From contig WRLE01000005.1 of assembly GCA_009777775.1 (NCBI GenBank), positions 62,001 through 126,000 of the forward strand: a DNA stretch of 64,000 nucleotides. The letters are read 5' to 3'. This DNA is from Oscillospiraceae bacterium. GTDB taxonomy: Bacteria; Bacillota; Clostridia; Oscillospirales; Oscillospiraceae. The notes beneath the pieces are model-generated. The model saw only the letters and a program-made list of their open reading frames with translations, was not told the origin of the DNA and did no database searches. How positions within the stretch are numbered: the first letter of the stretch is position 1; each line of letters begins with the position of its first letter. Shown here in pieces: positions 30,431-39,099 of the stretch. A program made the position numbers and the translations under genes.

Positions 30431-30880
30431 ATGAATCGTCAAACAGTTGCGAAACCAATAAAGCGAAGTAATTTAAGGTTGTTTCTTGGCAAGCAGTACT
30501 TTACCTTGAGAAGACATATGTTATTCCTGAAAAGCGGAACAAAGTACTCAAAACAAAGCGTATCCTCGCTACCTTATGTGTGTTTTACCCATGAGACGCC
30601 TTTGCTGCGCAATTTGAAGGATCTCGACATGTATCTTCAATATAACAAAATAACCAATCTAAAGATTGCTGTTAAAAAAGTGAGTGGGGTGTACGAAAAA
30701 GATCACATTATGCAACTGGAATTCTAGGGCGGATACACAAGGCACAACTCGATATGGAGAAGGGTATATGATATAAGCGGTCAGGAAGTTAGTGATGAGT
30801 TTGTTGTGGAAAACCATGCAATAATGATGTATTCACCCTTCCTACCTGACCATAACGAACAAGCAATGGTGAATACATGA
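30431..30880 (+). pseudogene. vanW: vanW-family pseudogene, internally deleted and with a nonsense codon
   Basis: From ATG 30431 the frame reads the N-terminus of a VanW-family protein (LRLFLGKQYFTLRRHM, HETPLLRNLKDLDMYLQYNK, NLKIAVKKVSG). It then jumps to the family's C-terminus (VYEKDHIMQLEF), missing most of the middle; intact members run to about 275 residues. A TAG at 30725 replaces what is normally an aromatic codon. Beyond it the same frame continues with GGYTRHNSIWRRVYD and ENHAIMMYSPFLPD to TGA at 30878. VanW proteins are accessory to glycopeptide resistance clusters or stand alone; this copy is dead. Confidence 0.8.
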
Positions 30881-30947
30881 ACAACGATGATGGGATTGTA
30901 GTGGTATCTTAAGAAAGTGTTACACAACAACAAAACTGATTTGGAGA
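30833..30947 (+). repeat. Right copy of the imperfect repeat (vanW 3' end and following spacer)
   Basis: This 115-bp segment aligns with 19076-19187. It covers the last codons of the vanW pseudogene and the spacer with a TTGGAGA ribosome-binding-like site. The two copies are in the same orientation and 11.7 kb apart. Confidence 0.65.
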
Positions 30948-30953
30948 CACATA

Positions 30954-31072
30954 ATGCCTAACATCAACGAAATAATTAAAGATAAGTATATGATTTTTTT
31001 TTGGACAAATGAACACCTGAAAAGTAGTTTGTTATGTCTGTTAATGAAAAGGTAGTTACTGATGAATATTGA
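30954..31072 (+). pseudogene. Internally deleted copy of the RlaP-like nucleotidyltransferase gene
   Basis: The sequence begins MPNINEIIKDKY...WTNEHLK, matching the first 26 codons of the gene at 26991. It then jumps to the last 16 codons (agtttgttat...gatgaatattga), with about 900 bp missing in between. The original stop TGA (31070-31072) overlaps the ATG (31062) of the CCA-adding enzyme gene. Confidence 0.8.
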
Positions 31073-32417
31073 ACTGCCAAATGAAATAGAAGAGATATTA
31101 GACACACTTGAATCCGCAGGATACGAGGCGTATGTGGTGGGTGGCTGTGTGAGAGATAGTCTCATGGATAAAATCCCAAAAGACTGGGACATTTGTACAT
31201 CAGCTTTACCAGAACAGACAAGAGTTGTCTTTAGCGGCTATGTAATTATCGATTTGGGGCTTGCATTTGGTACTGTTGCATTGCTACCGCATCAAGCTTC
31301 AATTGAACCCGTTGAAATAACGACTTTTAGGATAGACGGTGTTTACAGTGATAATCGAAGACCAGATATGGTATTGTTTTCTGAAAGCTTGGAAGACGAT
31401 TTATCCCGCAGAGACTTTACGATGAACGCAATGGCATATAACCCCCAAACAGGTATAATAGACCTGTTTGGAGGAATTGACGATATTACTAATAAACTGC
31501 TAAAATGTGTTGGCGACCCCGAAAAAAGATTCCAAGAAGATGCTTTGCGTATAATGCGAGCGATGAGATTTGCTTCAGTCCTTGGATTTAATATAGACAA
31601 AGAAACCTCCCGAGCGATGCAGGAAAACTGTAATTTATTACAAAATATTGCAAAAGAGCGAATAAGAAGTGAATTGAACAAGATGCTACTCGGTCAAGGG
31701 ATTAGTTCGCTTCTTATTGATTATAAATACATAATCGCTGAAATAATCCCCGAAATAATTCCAATGTTTGGGTTTGAACAAAACAACCCACATCATTCAT
31801 TTGATGTATACACCCATACAGTTTTGAGTGTTGACCATGCAATCAGCGACCTTATGATACGTTTAACTATGTTATTACATGATATTGGGAAACCAATGTG
31901 TTATACAGAAGCTGATGATATTGGCCATTTTTATGAGCACTCGAGAATCAGCACAGATTTGACAAAGGAGATATTGCTGCGTTTGAAATATGACAGCAAT
32001 ACAATAAAAACTGTAAGTGAATTGGTTCTTTATCATGATGTAGAAATTGAACCACGCAATAAGCATATAAAACGATGGCTAAATCGAATTGGTGAAGAAA
32101 GGCTGTTTCAATTAATCGAAGTCCAAAGGGCAGATGCAATGGCGCAATCGGAATCTTCTCGTGATGAAAAGCTTGATAAACTGAATAAATTACCTGACAT
32201 AATCAAAGGAATAATAGAGCAGCAGCAATGCTTTTCCTTGAAGGATTTAGCCATCAATGGGCATGATTTATTGGCGTTGGGAGTCTCAGACGGGAAAGAG
32301 ATAGGGATTGTACTTAACCAGCTTTTAGAAATAGTTATTGATGAAAAAGTGGAAAACAACAAAGAAGAGTTAGCGAATGTAGTTATATCGATGTACCCAT
32401 GGACCTGCCAGGACTAG
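31062..32417 (+). CDS. cca: CCA tRNA nucleotidyltransferase
   Basis: This is a 451-residue class II nucleotidyltransferase that builds or repairs the 3' CCA of tRNAs from CTP and ATP. The head motif is YVVGGCVRDSLMDKIPKDWDICTS with the metal-binding Asp-x-Asp, followed by RRDFTMNAMAY and EDALRIMRAMRFA. A C-terminal HD-type domain is present (LLHDIGKPMCYTE, HFYEHSRIS). AAAGGTAG precedes the ATG, and that leader belongs to the decayed RlaP copy, so the two genes were once translationally coupled. Many tRNA genes lack an encoded CCA, which makes this gene essential in most bacteria. Confidence 0.92.
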   Translation: MNIELPNEIEEILDTLESAGYEAYVVGGCVRDSLMDKIPKDWDICTSALPEQTRVVFSGYVIIDLGLAFGTVALLPHQASIEPVEITTFRIDGVYSDNRRPDMVLFSESLEDDLSRRDFTMNAMAYNPQTGIIDLFGGIDDITNKLLKCVGDPEKRFQEDALRIMRAMRFASVLGFNIDKETSRAMQENCNLLQNIAKERIRSELNKMLLGQGISSLLIDYKYIIAEIIPEIIPMFGFEQNNPHHSFDVYTHTVLSVDHAISDLMIRLTMLLHDIGKPMCYTEADDIGHFYEHSRISTDLTKEILLRLKYDSNTIKTVSELVLYHDVEIEPRNKHIKRWLNRIGEERLFQLIEVQRADAMAQSESSRDEKLDKLNKLPDIIKGIIEQQQCFSLKDLAINGHDLLALGVSDGKEIGIVLNQLLEIVIDEKVENNKEELANVVISMYPWTCQD

Positions 32418-32429
32418 AGGTGCAATTAT

Positions 32430-32488
32430 ATGAATATTTCAAAGATAGTCTATTTCATATCTTGCTCTTCATTAATGGAATCGTTAAT
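32430..32488 (+). pseudogene. 5'-end relic of a DUF3592-type gene
   Basis: After the intact cca gene, CTAGAGGTGCAA and an ATG (32430) repeat the context of the DUF3592 gene at 29889. The shared block TCTTCAT.AATGGAATCGTT follows, and the similarity stops where the convergent GH5 gene begins. An indel breaks the frame. Confidence 0.55.
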
Positions 32489-34789
32489 CTATTTATAAGT
32501 TCCTATTCTTTTTTGATATCCCTTCATGTTAGTTCTCAACTGTCTATGGTTATCGAGCCAAATCATTCGTCCGACCCAGGTGAGGTTTGTGGGCATCGTT
32601 CCATCAGTGCGATTTATGCGCCAGCCTTCGCCTTCGTTAGTCATGGGTAGCTTCCCATCATCCCATGCCCAATAAATTCTACCTATATTATATCTTATCG
32701 CATAGGTAAACATACATTTTACAGCGCTCAATTGAGCGTTGTTATTGTTCATGACTCCGTATTCTCCTAAGATTACGCATAAACCGCGGTCTTGAGCATC
32801 TTGAAAATAGCTCTTAAATCGGCTCATACCGTTTTCCCAAGCATCATACACATGGAGAGAAAACACGAGATTATCATATTTTTCCAACAATGCTGGACCC
32901 ATTGTGATAATTGCGCTATCATAGGAGTCAGGTCCATAATAATAGCCACCGCCTTGACCCCAGGCATGCTCATCGATGACGATGATGTTTTCTGCACCGG
33001 TTTCCCTGATTAGTGCTATGATTTCATCGTGGATATTGAACCAGAGATTCGCTGAAGCTTGGGTGTTCGCGGAACTTGGTTCATTCATAATATTAAACCA
33101 AACATAAGGATTATCTTTGAACCTTTCTGCCTTGTCTTTCCACCAGGTTTTTAAATGGGATAAAGGCTCTATATAGTTGCCCTCATAATCATATCCGCCA
33201 TTTTCGTCACGGGAAGGGTATGTTCCTGTATAGTCGTGGTTTTCTAAAATGACAACAATACCCCTTTTGGTAAAGGCATCGATTATTTTTTCTAAGTCAC
33301 TGTTCCAGCTTGCGGCAAACCAGTCCCACTTGTTGGCAGCACATAATCGAACTGTGTTGAATTGCCAAATATCGATTAACATATCAACATCCTGGAGGGT
33401 ATCTCTTTGAAAACACCAACCGGGGCCGTTTATATTTACTCCTCTAATTACAAAATCCATGCCTTCATTTGTGTAAATTCTTGTACCGCTGACGTAAAAT
33501 GATAGTTCAGTCGGTGCAATTGGCGTGTTCAAAGGTGTGGACGAGGGTGAATTAGAAGGTGAGGGTGAAGATGCTACGCTGTCATTATTGGATTGCTCCT
33601 CCTGAGAATGAACAAAAGAACCGTCCCTCTGTTCACTCTGAGAATGAACAAAAGAACCGTCCCTCTGTTCAAATTGAACAAAAGAACCGTCCCCGTGTTC
33701 ATTTGTGGGGATGCTAAGGGCTGTTTGGGCCCAGAGTTGGTTTATTGCGTTGATACCTGCGGAATTGGGGTGTAATATGTCTCTGAAATAGCTGTCTGCG
33801 TTGTCTTTAAAAGCATTGTACAGGTCGGGACCGGATGTGAGTCCGAATTCTTTGGTCAGATTGTCGATGACGATGTTGTATTGCTGTATGCGGTTGTCCA
33901 TACCACGGTCTCTGGTATATGGGATTCTTGCAATTATGGGTTGTTTTTTATTATCTAATACAGTTTGTATTATACCTCTTAAATACGTTTCAAATTGAGT
34001 AACGCTGTCATTTCCGTTTGTGCCTATTCCAATCGCCCAAAAATAAATCCCAGGATTATTATCAATCTCACTTTGTATTCGATTATTGATGTGTGAAGCG
34101 TTTTGACTACCGATGCCAAGATTCATCATGCTGGGGTAACGACTGGAATCCGATTCATTTACTAGCACATTGAAAGCTTTTCCTGCAGAGGCATCTCTCC
34201 AAAAAGCAAAAGCGGTTATACTGTCTCCAATAAAGCCCCAAGTATCAGAACCAGCTCCATCATTTACATAACTCATATCATGAATGTCAATTTCGTCTAT
34301 AGCTCCCGTGCCACTGGTAATACGCAGTCGTAACCATTTTATATTTGCAGCTTTTATTTCGTGGGAACGAGCAGCGGATTGATTTCCTGTTATTGATACA
34401 GCGGTCACCCAAGTCCCATCGCATCCATTTGTGGAATCTGTGCTATATGATATCTCGTAGCTGCTAGGTCCTCCGTATCGAATTGTGTTGTAATCATAGT
34501 TTGCACTGGACATCCATTGAAAAAGCACATGGGATAGGGGGTCTGGTAACATGAATACCACATAAGTGTTAAGTGGTATTGGGTTTGTCCATGTGCGTCC
34601 TTCGTTATCTAGGAGCCAGCTTGGCGTACCAAATCCGGATATTGGTAATACTGTGGCTGAAACTCTGGGTGTTGAGACTATATTGATTTGATTATTATTA
34701 CTGGCATGAGTATATAAAAAAGTACATAGAGGCAATATAAATAATATAATATATAAAATACTGTATATGCGTTTTTGTCTTTTCAACAT
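32489..34789 (-). CDS. Secreted GDSL/SGNH esterase fused to a GH5 glycoside hydrolase
   Basis: This 766-residue exported protein has a signal anchor (residues 7-30), then a discoidin-like beta segment (to about 180). A GDSL esterase domain follows with GFIGDSITAF carrying the Ser nucleophile and DILHPNSAG with the Asp-His pair. After a Ser/Pro-rich linker comes a GH5 cellulase-type domain (about 430-755): NIMNEPS holds the acid/base Glu and ILGEYGVMN the nucleophile Glu. The pairing suggests removal of acyl groups and cleavage of the backbone of plant polysaccharides such as mannan or xylan; the substrate is inferred. The linker contains three REP-like repeats translated in frame. No dockerin is present. 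Confidence 0.88.
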   Translation of the reverse strand: MLKRQKRIYSILYIILFILPLCTFLYTHASNNNQINIVSTPRVSATVLPISGFGTPSWLLDNEGRTWTNPIPLNTYVVFMLPDPLSHVLFQWMSSANYDYNTIRYGGPSSYEISYSTDSTNGCDGTWVTAVSITGNQSAARSHEIKAANIKWLRLRITSGTGAIDEIDIHDMSYVNDGAGSDTWGFIGDSITAFAFWRDASAGKAFNVLVNESDSSRYPSMMNLGIGSQNASHINNRIQSEIDNNPGIYFWAIGIGTNGNDSVTQFETYLRGIIQTVLDNKKQPIIARIPYTRDRGMDNRIQQYNIVIDNLTKEFGLTSGPDLYNAFKDNADSYFRDILHPNSAGINAINQLWAQTALSIPTNEHGDGSFVQFEQRDGSFVHSQSEQRDGSFVHSQEEQSNNDSVASSPSPSNSPSSTPLNTPIAPTELSFYVSGTRIYTNEGMDFVIRGVNINGPGWCFQRDTLQDVDMLIDIWQFNTVRLCAANKWDWFAASWNSDLEKIIDAFTKRGIVVILENHDYTGTYPSRDENGGYDYEGNYIEPLSHLKTWWKDKAERFKDNPYVWFNIMNEPSSANTQASANLWFNIHDEIIALIRETGAENIIVIDEHAWGQGGGYYYGPDSYDSAIITMGPALLEKYDNLVFSLHVYDAWENGMSRFKSYFQDAQDRGLCVILGEYGVMNNNNAQLSAVKCMFTYAIRYNIGRIYWAWDDGKLPMTNEGEGWRINRTDGTMPTNLTWVGRMIWLDNHRQLRTNMKGYQKRIGTYK
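33610..33700. repeat. Three REP-like 25-bp repeats in a coding linker
   Basis: Copies at 33610-33634, 33646-33670 and 33676-33700 share a core that starts GAACAAAAGAACCGTCCC and ends TGTTC, giving short inverted ends (GAACA...TGTTC). The spacings of 36 and 30 bp keep the reading frame, and the protein shows them as RDGSFVHSQSEQ units. I recall the same motif as a dispersed repeat in clostridial genomes. Confidence 0.75.
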
Positions 34790-35084
34790 CGTTTAAATAC
34801 ATCCTTATACAATAAGTGGTTTTTACACATAATTTTCACCAATATTATATCGAAAGATTAATCCAAAATACTAAAATTAGCATATCGTAACAATTCTGTA
34901 ATATTCCCTTTGACTATATCAGCTAGGATATATTAAACTGTTTCTTGATGGTCAATATTTCATTTTATATTACGATATATATTAGTAGGGATTACTATAA
35001 TAATCATTAACAGAAGAAAGAACAGACTTTGAAGTAATCAGCTTGCTTACAGCAAGGTAACATTATGGGAGGTTATCAGACTAT

Positions 35085-36338
35085 ATGAGCATGAAATTTT
35101 TTATCAGCACTATTCCTTTTTTTGATGCGCAAATGGCTGTACATGCATATCGTTTTGTCACGAAAGCAGGCGATATACTCTTCGGTGCTGCTGACGACCA
35201 TCGGATGCTTGGCGCTGAACTATTGGCACCCGGTCTGGAGCTGGTTAATGAAATCGGTGTCGAACCTTTTTCTGGTAGTTATGATCTTTTTATCGAACTA
35301 ACAAAATATCAACTTTTAATGGGTATGCCCATGAATACAGATATACCTCCCGAAAAATTAGTATGTATTATCGACAAAAAAACACTAACTGATACCGCTG
35401 TTTTGGAAAAGCTCAAAATATTGAAACAAAATGGGTATCGTATGGCCCTGGATGGTCTCAGTGAAGCAATAGGGATTGAAACTGCTGTTAAATTTTTTGA
35501 TTATATACTAATAAATGTCAGGTCTAATGATTTTGTTGATGATATGAAAACGATAAGTCCCTTTGCTGGAGAAACCAGTATGGTGCTTACTGAGATTCCG
35601 GATATGGAAAGTTTTGATAAGCTTTCTACTTTGAATAATATGCTTTTATCAGGTGACTTCTATTCAGAACCAATCACCAAAGGTAATGTGGAAATTTCAC
35701 CGTTAAAAGTGAACTCTCTTAGCCTTTTAAGGCAGATCAATGAAGAGGATTTGGATCTTATATCTGCAGCAAACACAATTGAACGAGATCCTGCTCTATC
35801 AATTTCTCTATTGCGCTTTATAAATACTTTTAACCTAGGTAGCGGGAGGCGTATTGATTCCATACGTCATGCTGTTGCTATTCTGGGTCAAAAGGAAGTA
35901 AAAAAATGGGCTACCGTAGCAATTTCCGTTAGCATCGGTGAAGACCGACCAAGTGAAATAACTAAATTGTCGCTTATAAGGGCAAAGTTTGCTGAGAATT
36001 TGGCTCCTGCCTTTGATATGGCGATTAAAGCCGGAGCTCTATTCATTGCTGGTTTGTTTTCCTTGCTTGATGTCATACTTCAAAAGCCGATGGAGGATGC
36101 ATTGAATGAAGTTGCTGCTGATTCGGAAATTAGGGATGCCCTTGCCAATAAAAAGGGGAGGATATATGACGTTCTTTCCCTTATCCATGCATATGAGCGT
36201 GCTGATTGGCAAAATACAACCGTAAAGCTTGTTTTGCATAATATAAAAGTCGAAGTTGTCACCCAAGCCTATTTAGACTCCCTAAGCTGGTACAGACAAC
36301 TTCTAGACTCCATCGACGAATCGGCGGAAGAAGAATAG
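35085..36338 (+). CDS. EAL-HDOD signalling protein (YuxH type)
   Basis: This is a 417-residue cytoplasmic protein. The N-terminal half is a degenerate EAL-like barrel: the catalytic EAL/ELL signature is replaced by FIELTKYQLL and the metal ligands are not evident. The C-terminal half is an HDOD domain (INEEDLDLISAANTIERDPALSISLLRFIN, with SIRHAVAILGQKEVKKW shortly after). Such proteins, including YuxH, regulate motility or c-di-GMP responses without phosphodiesterase activity. GGGAGG lies upstream of the ATG. A single-gene unit is likely. Confidence 0.82.
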   Translation: MSMKFFISTIPFFDAQMAVHAYRFVTKAGDILFGAADDHRMLGAELLAPGLELVNEIGVEPFSGSYDLFIELTKYQLLMGMPMNTDIPPEKLVCIIDKKTLTDTAVLEKLKILKQNGYRMALDGLSEAIGIETAVKFFDYILINVRSNDFVDDMKTISPFAGETSMVLTEIPDMESFDKLSTLNNMLLSGDFYSEPITKGNVEISPLKVNSLSLLRQINEEDLDLISAANTIERDPALSISLLRFINTFNLGSGRRIDSIRHAVAILGQKEVKKWATVAISVSIGEDRPSEITKLSLIRAKFAENLAPAFDMAIKAGALFIAGLFSLLDVILQKPMEDALNEVAADSEIRDALANKKGRIYDVLSLIHAYERADWQNTTVKLVLHNIKVEVVTQAYLDSLSWYRQLLDSIDESAEEE

Positions 36339-36403
36339 ATATGAAAATAACCTGAAAATAACTTGAAAGAATTTAAAACTAGTAAAATGTGAATAATTCT
36401 ACA

Positions 36404-37063
36404 TTACAAATGAAAGCGCTTTGTTAACTCTAGTCTAATGGTGTTATATTGATAAATAAGAATAGATACCAAAGATAAAAGACTGAGTGCACTACCTACA
36501 ATTGATGGGTAGATTACATTAGTTAGTTTGAGAAAGTAGAAAACTAATGGTAGGACACCGAAAAATGCGTCAGCAATCAGACATACCACATAGTCTCTGG
36601 CGTTTAACTTCATCACCCTAGCCAAAATGAACATGGACATAACAGCTATCACACAGACTATGGGGAATACATAGTCAAGGGACCAGCCCTTCCAGCCAGT
36701 GAAGAAGTCCCACGCAACACAGCCGATGGTTACGAAAAATACTTGGTTAGATATACGTTTAGCAATGTTGTGCTTTTTATTAATAACCAAGAGTAGGAAT
36801 ACCCAAAAGCTTGCCATACCGAAGATTACAGTTAGGGACCAGAATCTTTCTGAAGGAATAATAGCATTGGCGGAAACTGTTCCTATGGCGATTACTGCGG
36901 TGGCAAAAAGCATTTGTTTAAAGTAGGCTTCGTATTCTTTGTATACTGAGTTGACCACAGGATATAGCTGCTCATTTTCGCCACCAGTCAAGGGACGCTG
37001 GCATAATGGGCAGCGTTTCGATTCTGTACGCACATTTACTTTGCATTTGACGCAATGTTTCAT
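36404..37063 (-). CDS. DUF6320-type zinc-ribbon membrane protein
   Basis: This 219-residue protein starts with a zinc ribbon (CVKC...CPLC, residues 4-21) followed by about five transmembrane helices. Its ATG overlaps the TGA of the acyltransferase gene (ATGA at 37060-37063), so the two form an operon. DUF6320 proteins are found next to such acyltransferases in clostridia; the joint function is unknown. Confidence 0.75.
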   Translation of the reverse strand: MKHCVKCKVNVRTESKRCPLCQRPLTGGENEQLYPVVNSVYKEYEAYFKQMLFATAVIAIGTVSANAIIPSERFWSLTVIFGMASFWVFLLLVINKKHNIAKRISNQVFFVTIGCVAWDFFTGWKGWSLDYVFPIVCVIAVMSMFILARVMKLNARDYVVCLIADAFFGVLPLVFYFLKLTNVIYPSIVGSALSLLSLVSILIYQYNTIRLELTKRFHL

Positions 37064-38316
37064 GAGACCTCCTGATTACTAGGTTCATTGGCAATGATTT
37101 CAACTTCGATTCCTGCAAAAGTCAAAAGCCTAAAAAACTGTCGCTCCACATCAGAACTGCGAAAAGGTGTTGTAAAAGTAATGCTAAGGGTGTCTAAATA
37201 GGAGCAAATACACATATGTAGCTTACTGGTGCCAATCATCACATCAAATGATCTGATATGGTCTTTGTAAATCTCTGGTATATTGAAAATGCCAACATTT
37301 GAGCAAGTTGCTGTGTAGTTTTTCAAGTTCCGTATATAAAAACGCCGCAGGAAAAAATCCTTTATGCGAAGGGGAACGATTTTCGCAATGGGATTATTTT
37401 CTGCTGCGGAAAGACCATCGAGGATTTTCGCCAGGTTTTCTTCAGTCACATTTTTTTCGAGCTGGTCTTTAATGGCTGCGGTGATATTATCTAAAGTTTC
37501 GCCATTTCCAGTAAGATTGTAAGGGATGAATAAGGTAGCAAAAAAATTGCGTATTGACTCAGAGGGAAAGTACTTGCGCAAATTCACGGGTAAATTTAGA
37601 ATAAGAGGTTTCTTTTTTTCTCTAACATTCAAAACATCGCCAATTGCATATGTTAGGCAAGCGGCTAAATATACGGTGAGGGTGCTTCCGTATTCATGAG
37701 CTTTTTCCAAGACTTTGGCGGTACTCATACGACCTGTTATTGCGCGGAGACGATTATCGGAATATTTCGCACCAGTTATCTGGCAAGCAGCTTTTGCTTT
37801 TTCCCTTTTCCAATCTTTTGAACCTGAATAATATTTGCCATAACTGTCGTCGAGCATTTGATTCTGGGAAGCATCGTAATCAAGGGTTGCTTCGTCTACT
37901 TCCATTTTTATGGATAGATATTTTATTACAAGAGTTCTTAAGAAATTCATGGCACCAGTTCCATCAGTCAGTACATGAAACATCTCAAGATTTATACGTT
38001 TGCCAAAATAAGTGACTTCTAACAGTAATGATTTTTCGTAATTGTCAGAAAGCTTCGCACAGACATGGGAATGCTCTTCTCGGACTATTGGAATTATATC
38101 GGAATCCTCGAGATAATACCAAAAGACCCCTCGTTTAAGGGTGACTTGAAATATATCGTACAATTCCAATGTATCTTCCAAAGCTGCTTGAAGTATGTCT
38201 TGGTCTATATCATCATATAGCTCGCAACAATAACGAAAAACGTGGGTGTCAGTCTTAATCTGGGTCGAAGGGTATATTTTCGCAGCATTGTCGAGTTTTT
38301 CCCATTCTCTCCTCAT
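37060..38316 (-). CDS. Condensation-domain-like acyltransferase (alcohol acetyltransferase family)
   Basis: This is a 418-residue protein with the HxxxDG-type motif FHVLTDGTGAMNF (His and Asp near residues 133 and 137) shared by chloramphenicol-acetyltransferase-like, condensation and alcohol acetyltransferase enzymes. The late NVGIFNIPE and TFTTPF segments also fit that fold. The acceptor is unknown; a lipid or wall component is plausible given the coupled membrane protein. AGAGGA precedes the ATG. Confidence 0.75.
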   Translation of the reverse strand: MRREWEKLDNAAKIYPSTQIKTDTHVFRYCCELYDDIDQDILQAALEDTLELYDIFQVTLKRGVFWYYLEDSDIIPIVREEHSHVCAKLSDNYEKSLLLEVTYFGKRINLEMFHVLTDGTGAMNFLRTLVIKYLSIKMEVDEATLDYDASQNQMLDDSYGKYYSGSKDWKREKAKAACQITGAKYSDNRLRAITGRMSTAKVLEKAHEYGSTLTVYLAACLTYAIGDVLNVREKKKPLILNLPVNLRKYFPSESIRNFFATLFIPYNLTGNGETLDNITAAIKDQLEKNVTEENLAKILDGLSAAENNPIAKIVPLRIKDFFLRRFYIRNLKNYTATCSNVGIFNIPEIYKDHIRSFDVMIGTSKLHMCICSYLDTLSITFTTPFRSSDVERQFFRLLTFAGIEVEIIANEPSNQEVS

Positions 38317-38403
38317 GTATTGATATTCCTCTCGCCTTGAAACATAGCCATTTATAGTGGCTTTTTGTATATCAAAGGCTTATTAAATCCAAATCTAAAA
38401 GTA

Positions 38404-38973
38404 TTATATACTGCTTAGTAGGGTATGTTCAAGCAAAATTTTTAATCCAATGAGTATAAGAATAGAGCCACCGGCAATTTCAGCTTTTGAACGAAACCGT
38501 AATCCAAAAGTGCTGCCTAATATTACACCCAACATGGAAAAGGTGAAAGTGGTGCCTCCAATCAAAGAAATTGCTGGTATGATGCGTACTTTCAGAAGAG
38601 CTAATGAAACACCCACAATCAATGCATCGATACTAGTAGCAAGGGAAAGGGGGAGCATATTTATCGCAGTTAATTCTATCTCCTCACAAACCTCATCCTT
38701 ATTTTTTATGCTACCGATTATCATTTTCCCACCTAAAAAGCCAAGCAAAATGAAAGCAGACCAATGATCGTATGTTTCGATATAATTAGCAAAAAAATTA
38801 GCCACTGTAAAACCAATCAAAGGCATCCCTGCTTGAAAAGCACCGAAGTACAATCCCACAGTAGCAAGTTTCCGAAACTCGATTTTTTCTATGGACAAAC
38901 CGATGCATATTGCAACAGCGAAAGCATCCATAGATACCCCTATAGCCATTATTATCAACTCAATAATGCTCAT
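38404..38973 (-). CDS. mntP: Manganese efflux pump MntP
   Basis: This is a 189-residue membrane protein with six helices. The two conserved repeats, GVSMDAFAVAICIGL and LATSIDALIVGVSLAL, contain the Asp residues needed for Mn(II) export. The length is typical. AAGGAG lies before the ATG. A yybP-ykoY riboswitch often precedes this gene in other species but I do not see one here. Confidence 0.9.
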   Translation of the reverse strand: MSIIELIIMAIGVSMDAFAVAICIGLSIEKIEFRKLATVGLYFGAFQAGMPLIGFTVANFFANYIETYDHWSAFILLGFLGGKMIIGSIKNKDEVCEEIELTAINMLPLSLATSIDALIVGVSLALLKVRIIPAISLIGGTTFTFSMLGVILGSTFGLRFRSKAEIAGGSILILIGLKILLEHTLLSSI

Positions 38974-39099
38974 TGTAGCTCCTTATGATGTTAATTACTG
39001 CTAGTATCAATATGGTGTTCACATATAGTACCAAAGCTTCATTGCAATTACAAGCATAATCGAAACAGCATTTGCATTGGTGAAGACTGCAATTGTTAT

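Noticed and set aside
33593-33775. Small plus-strand frame reading MNKRTVPLFT repeats
   Set aside because: This is the REP-like repeat read on the other strand, a frequent false gene call; the minus-strand GH5 frame is genuine.
38974-39099. yybP-ykoY manganese riboswitch in front of mntP
   Set aside because: The 126 bases upstream show neither the conserved motifs nor the expected multi-helix fold.
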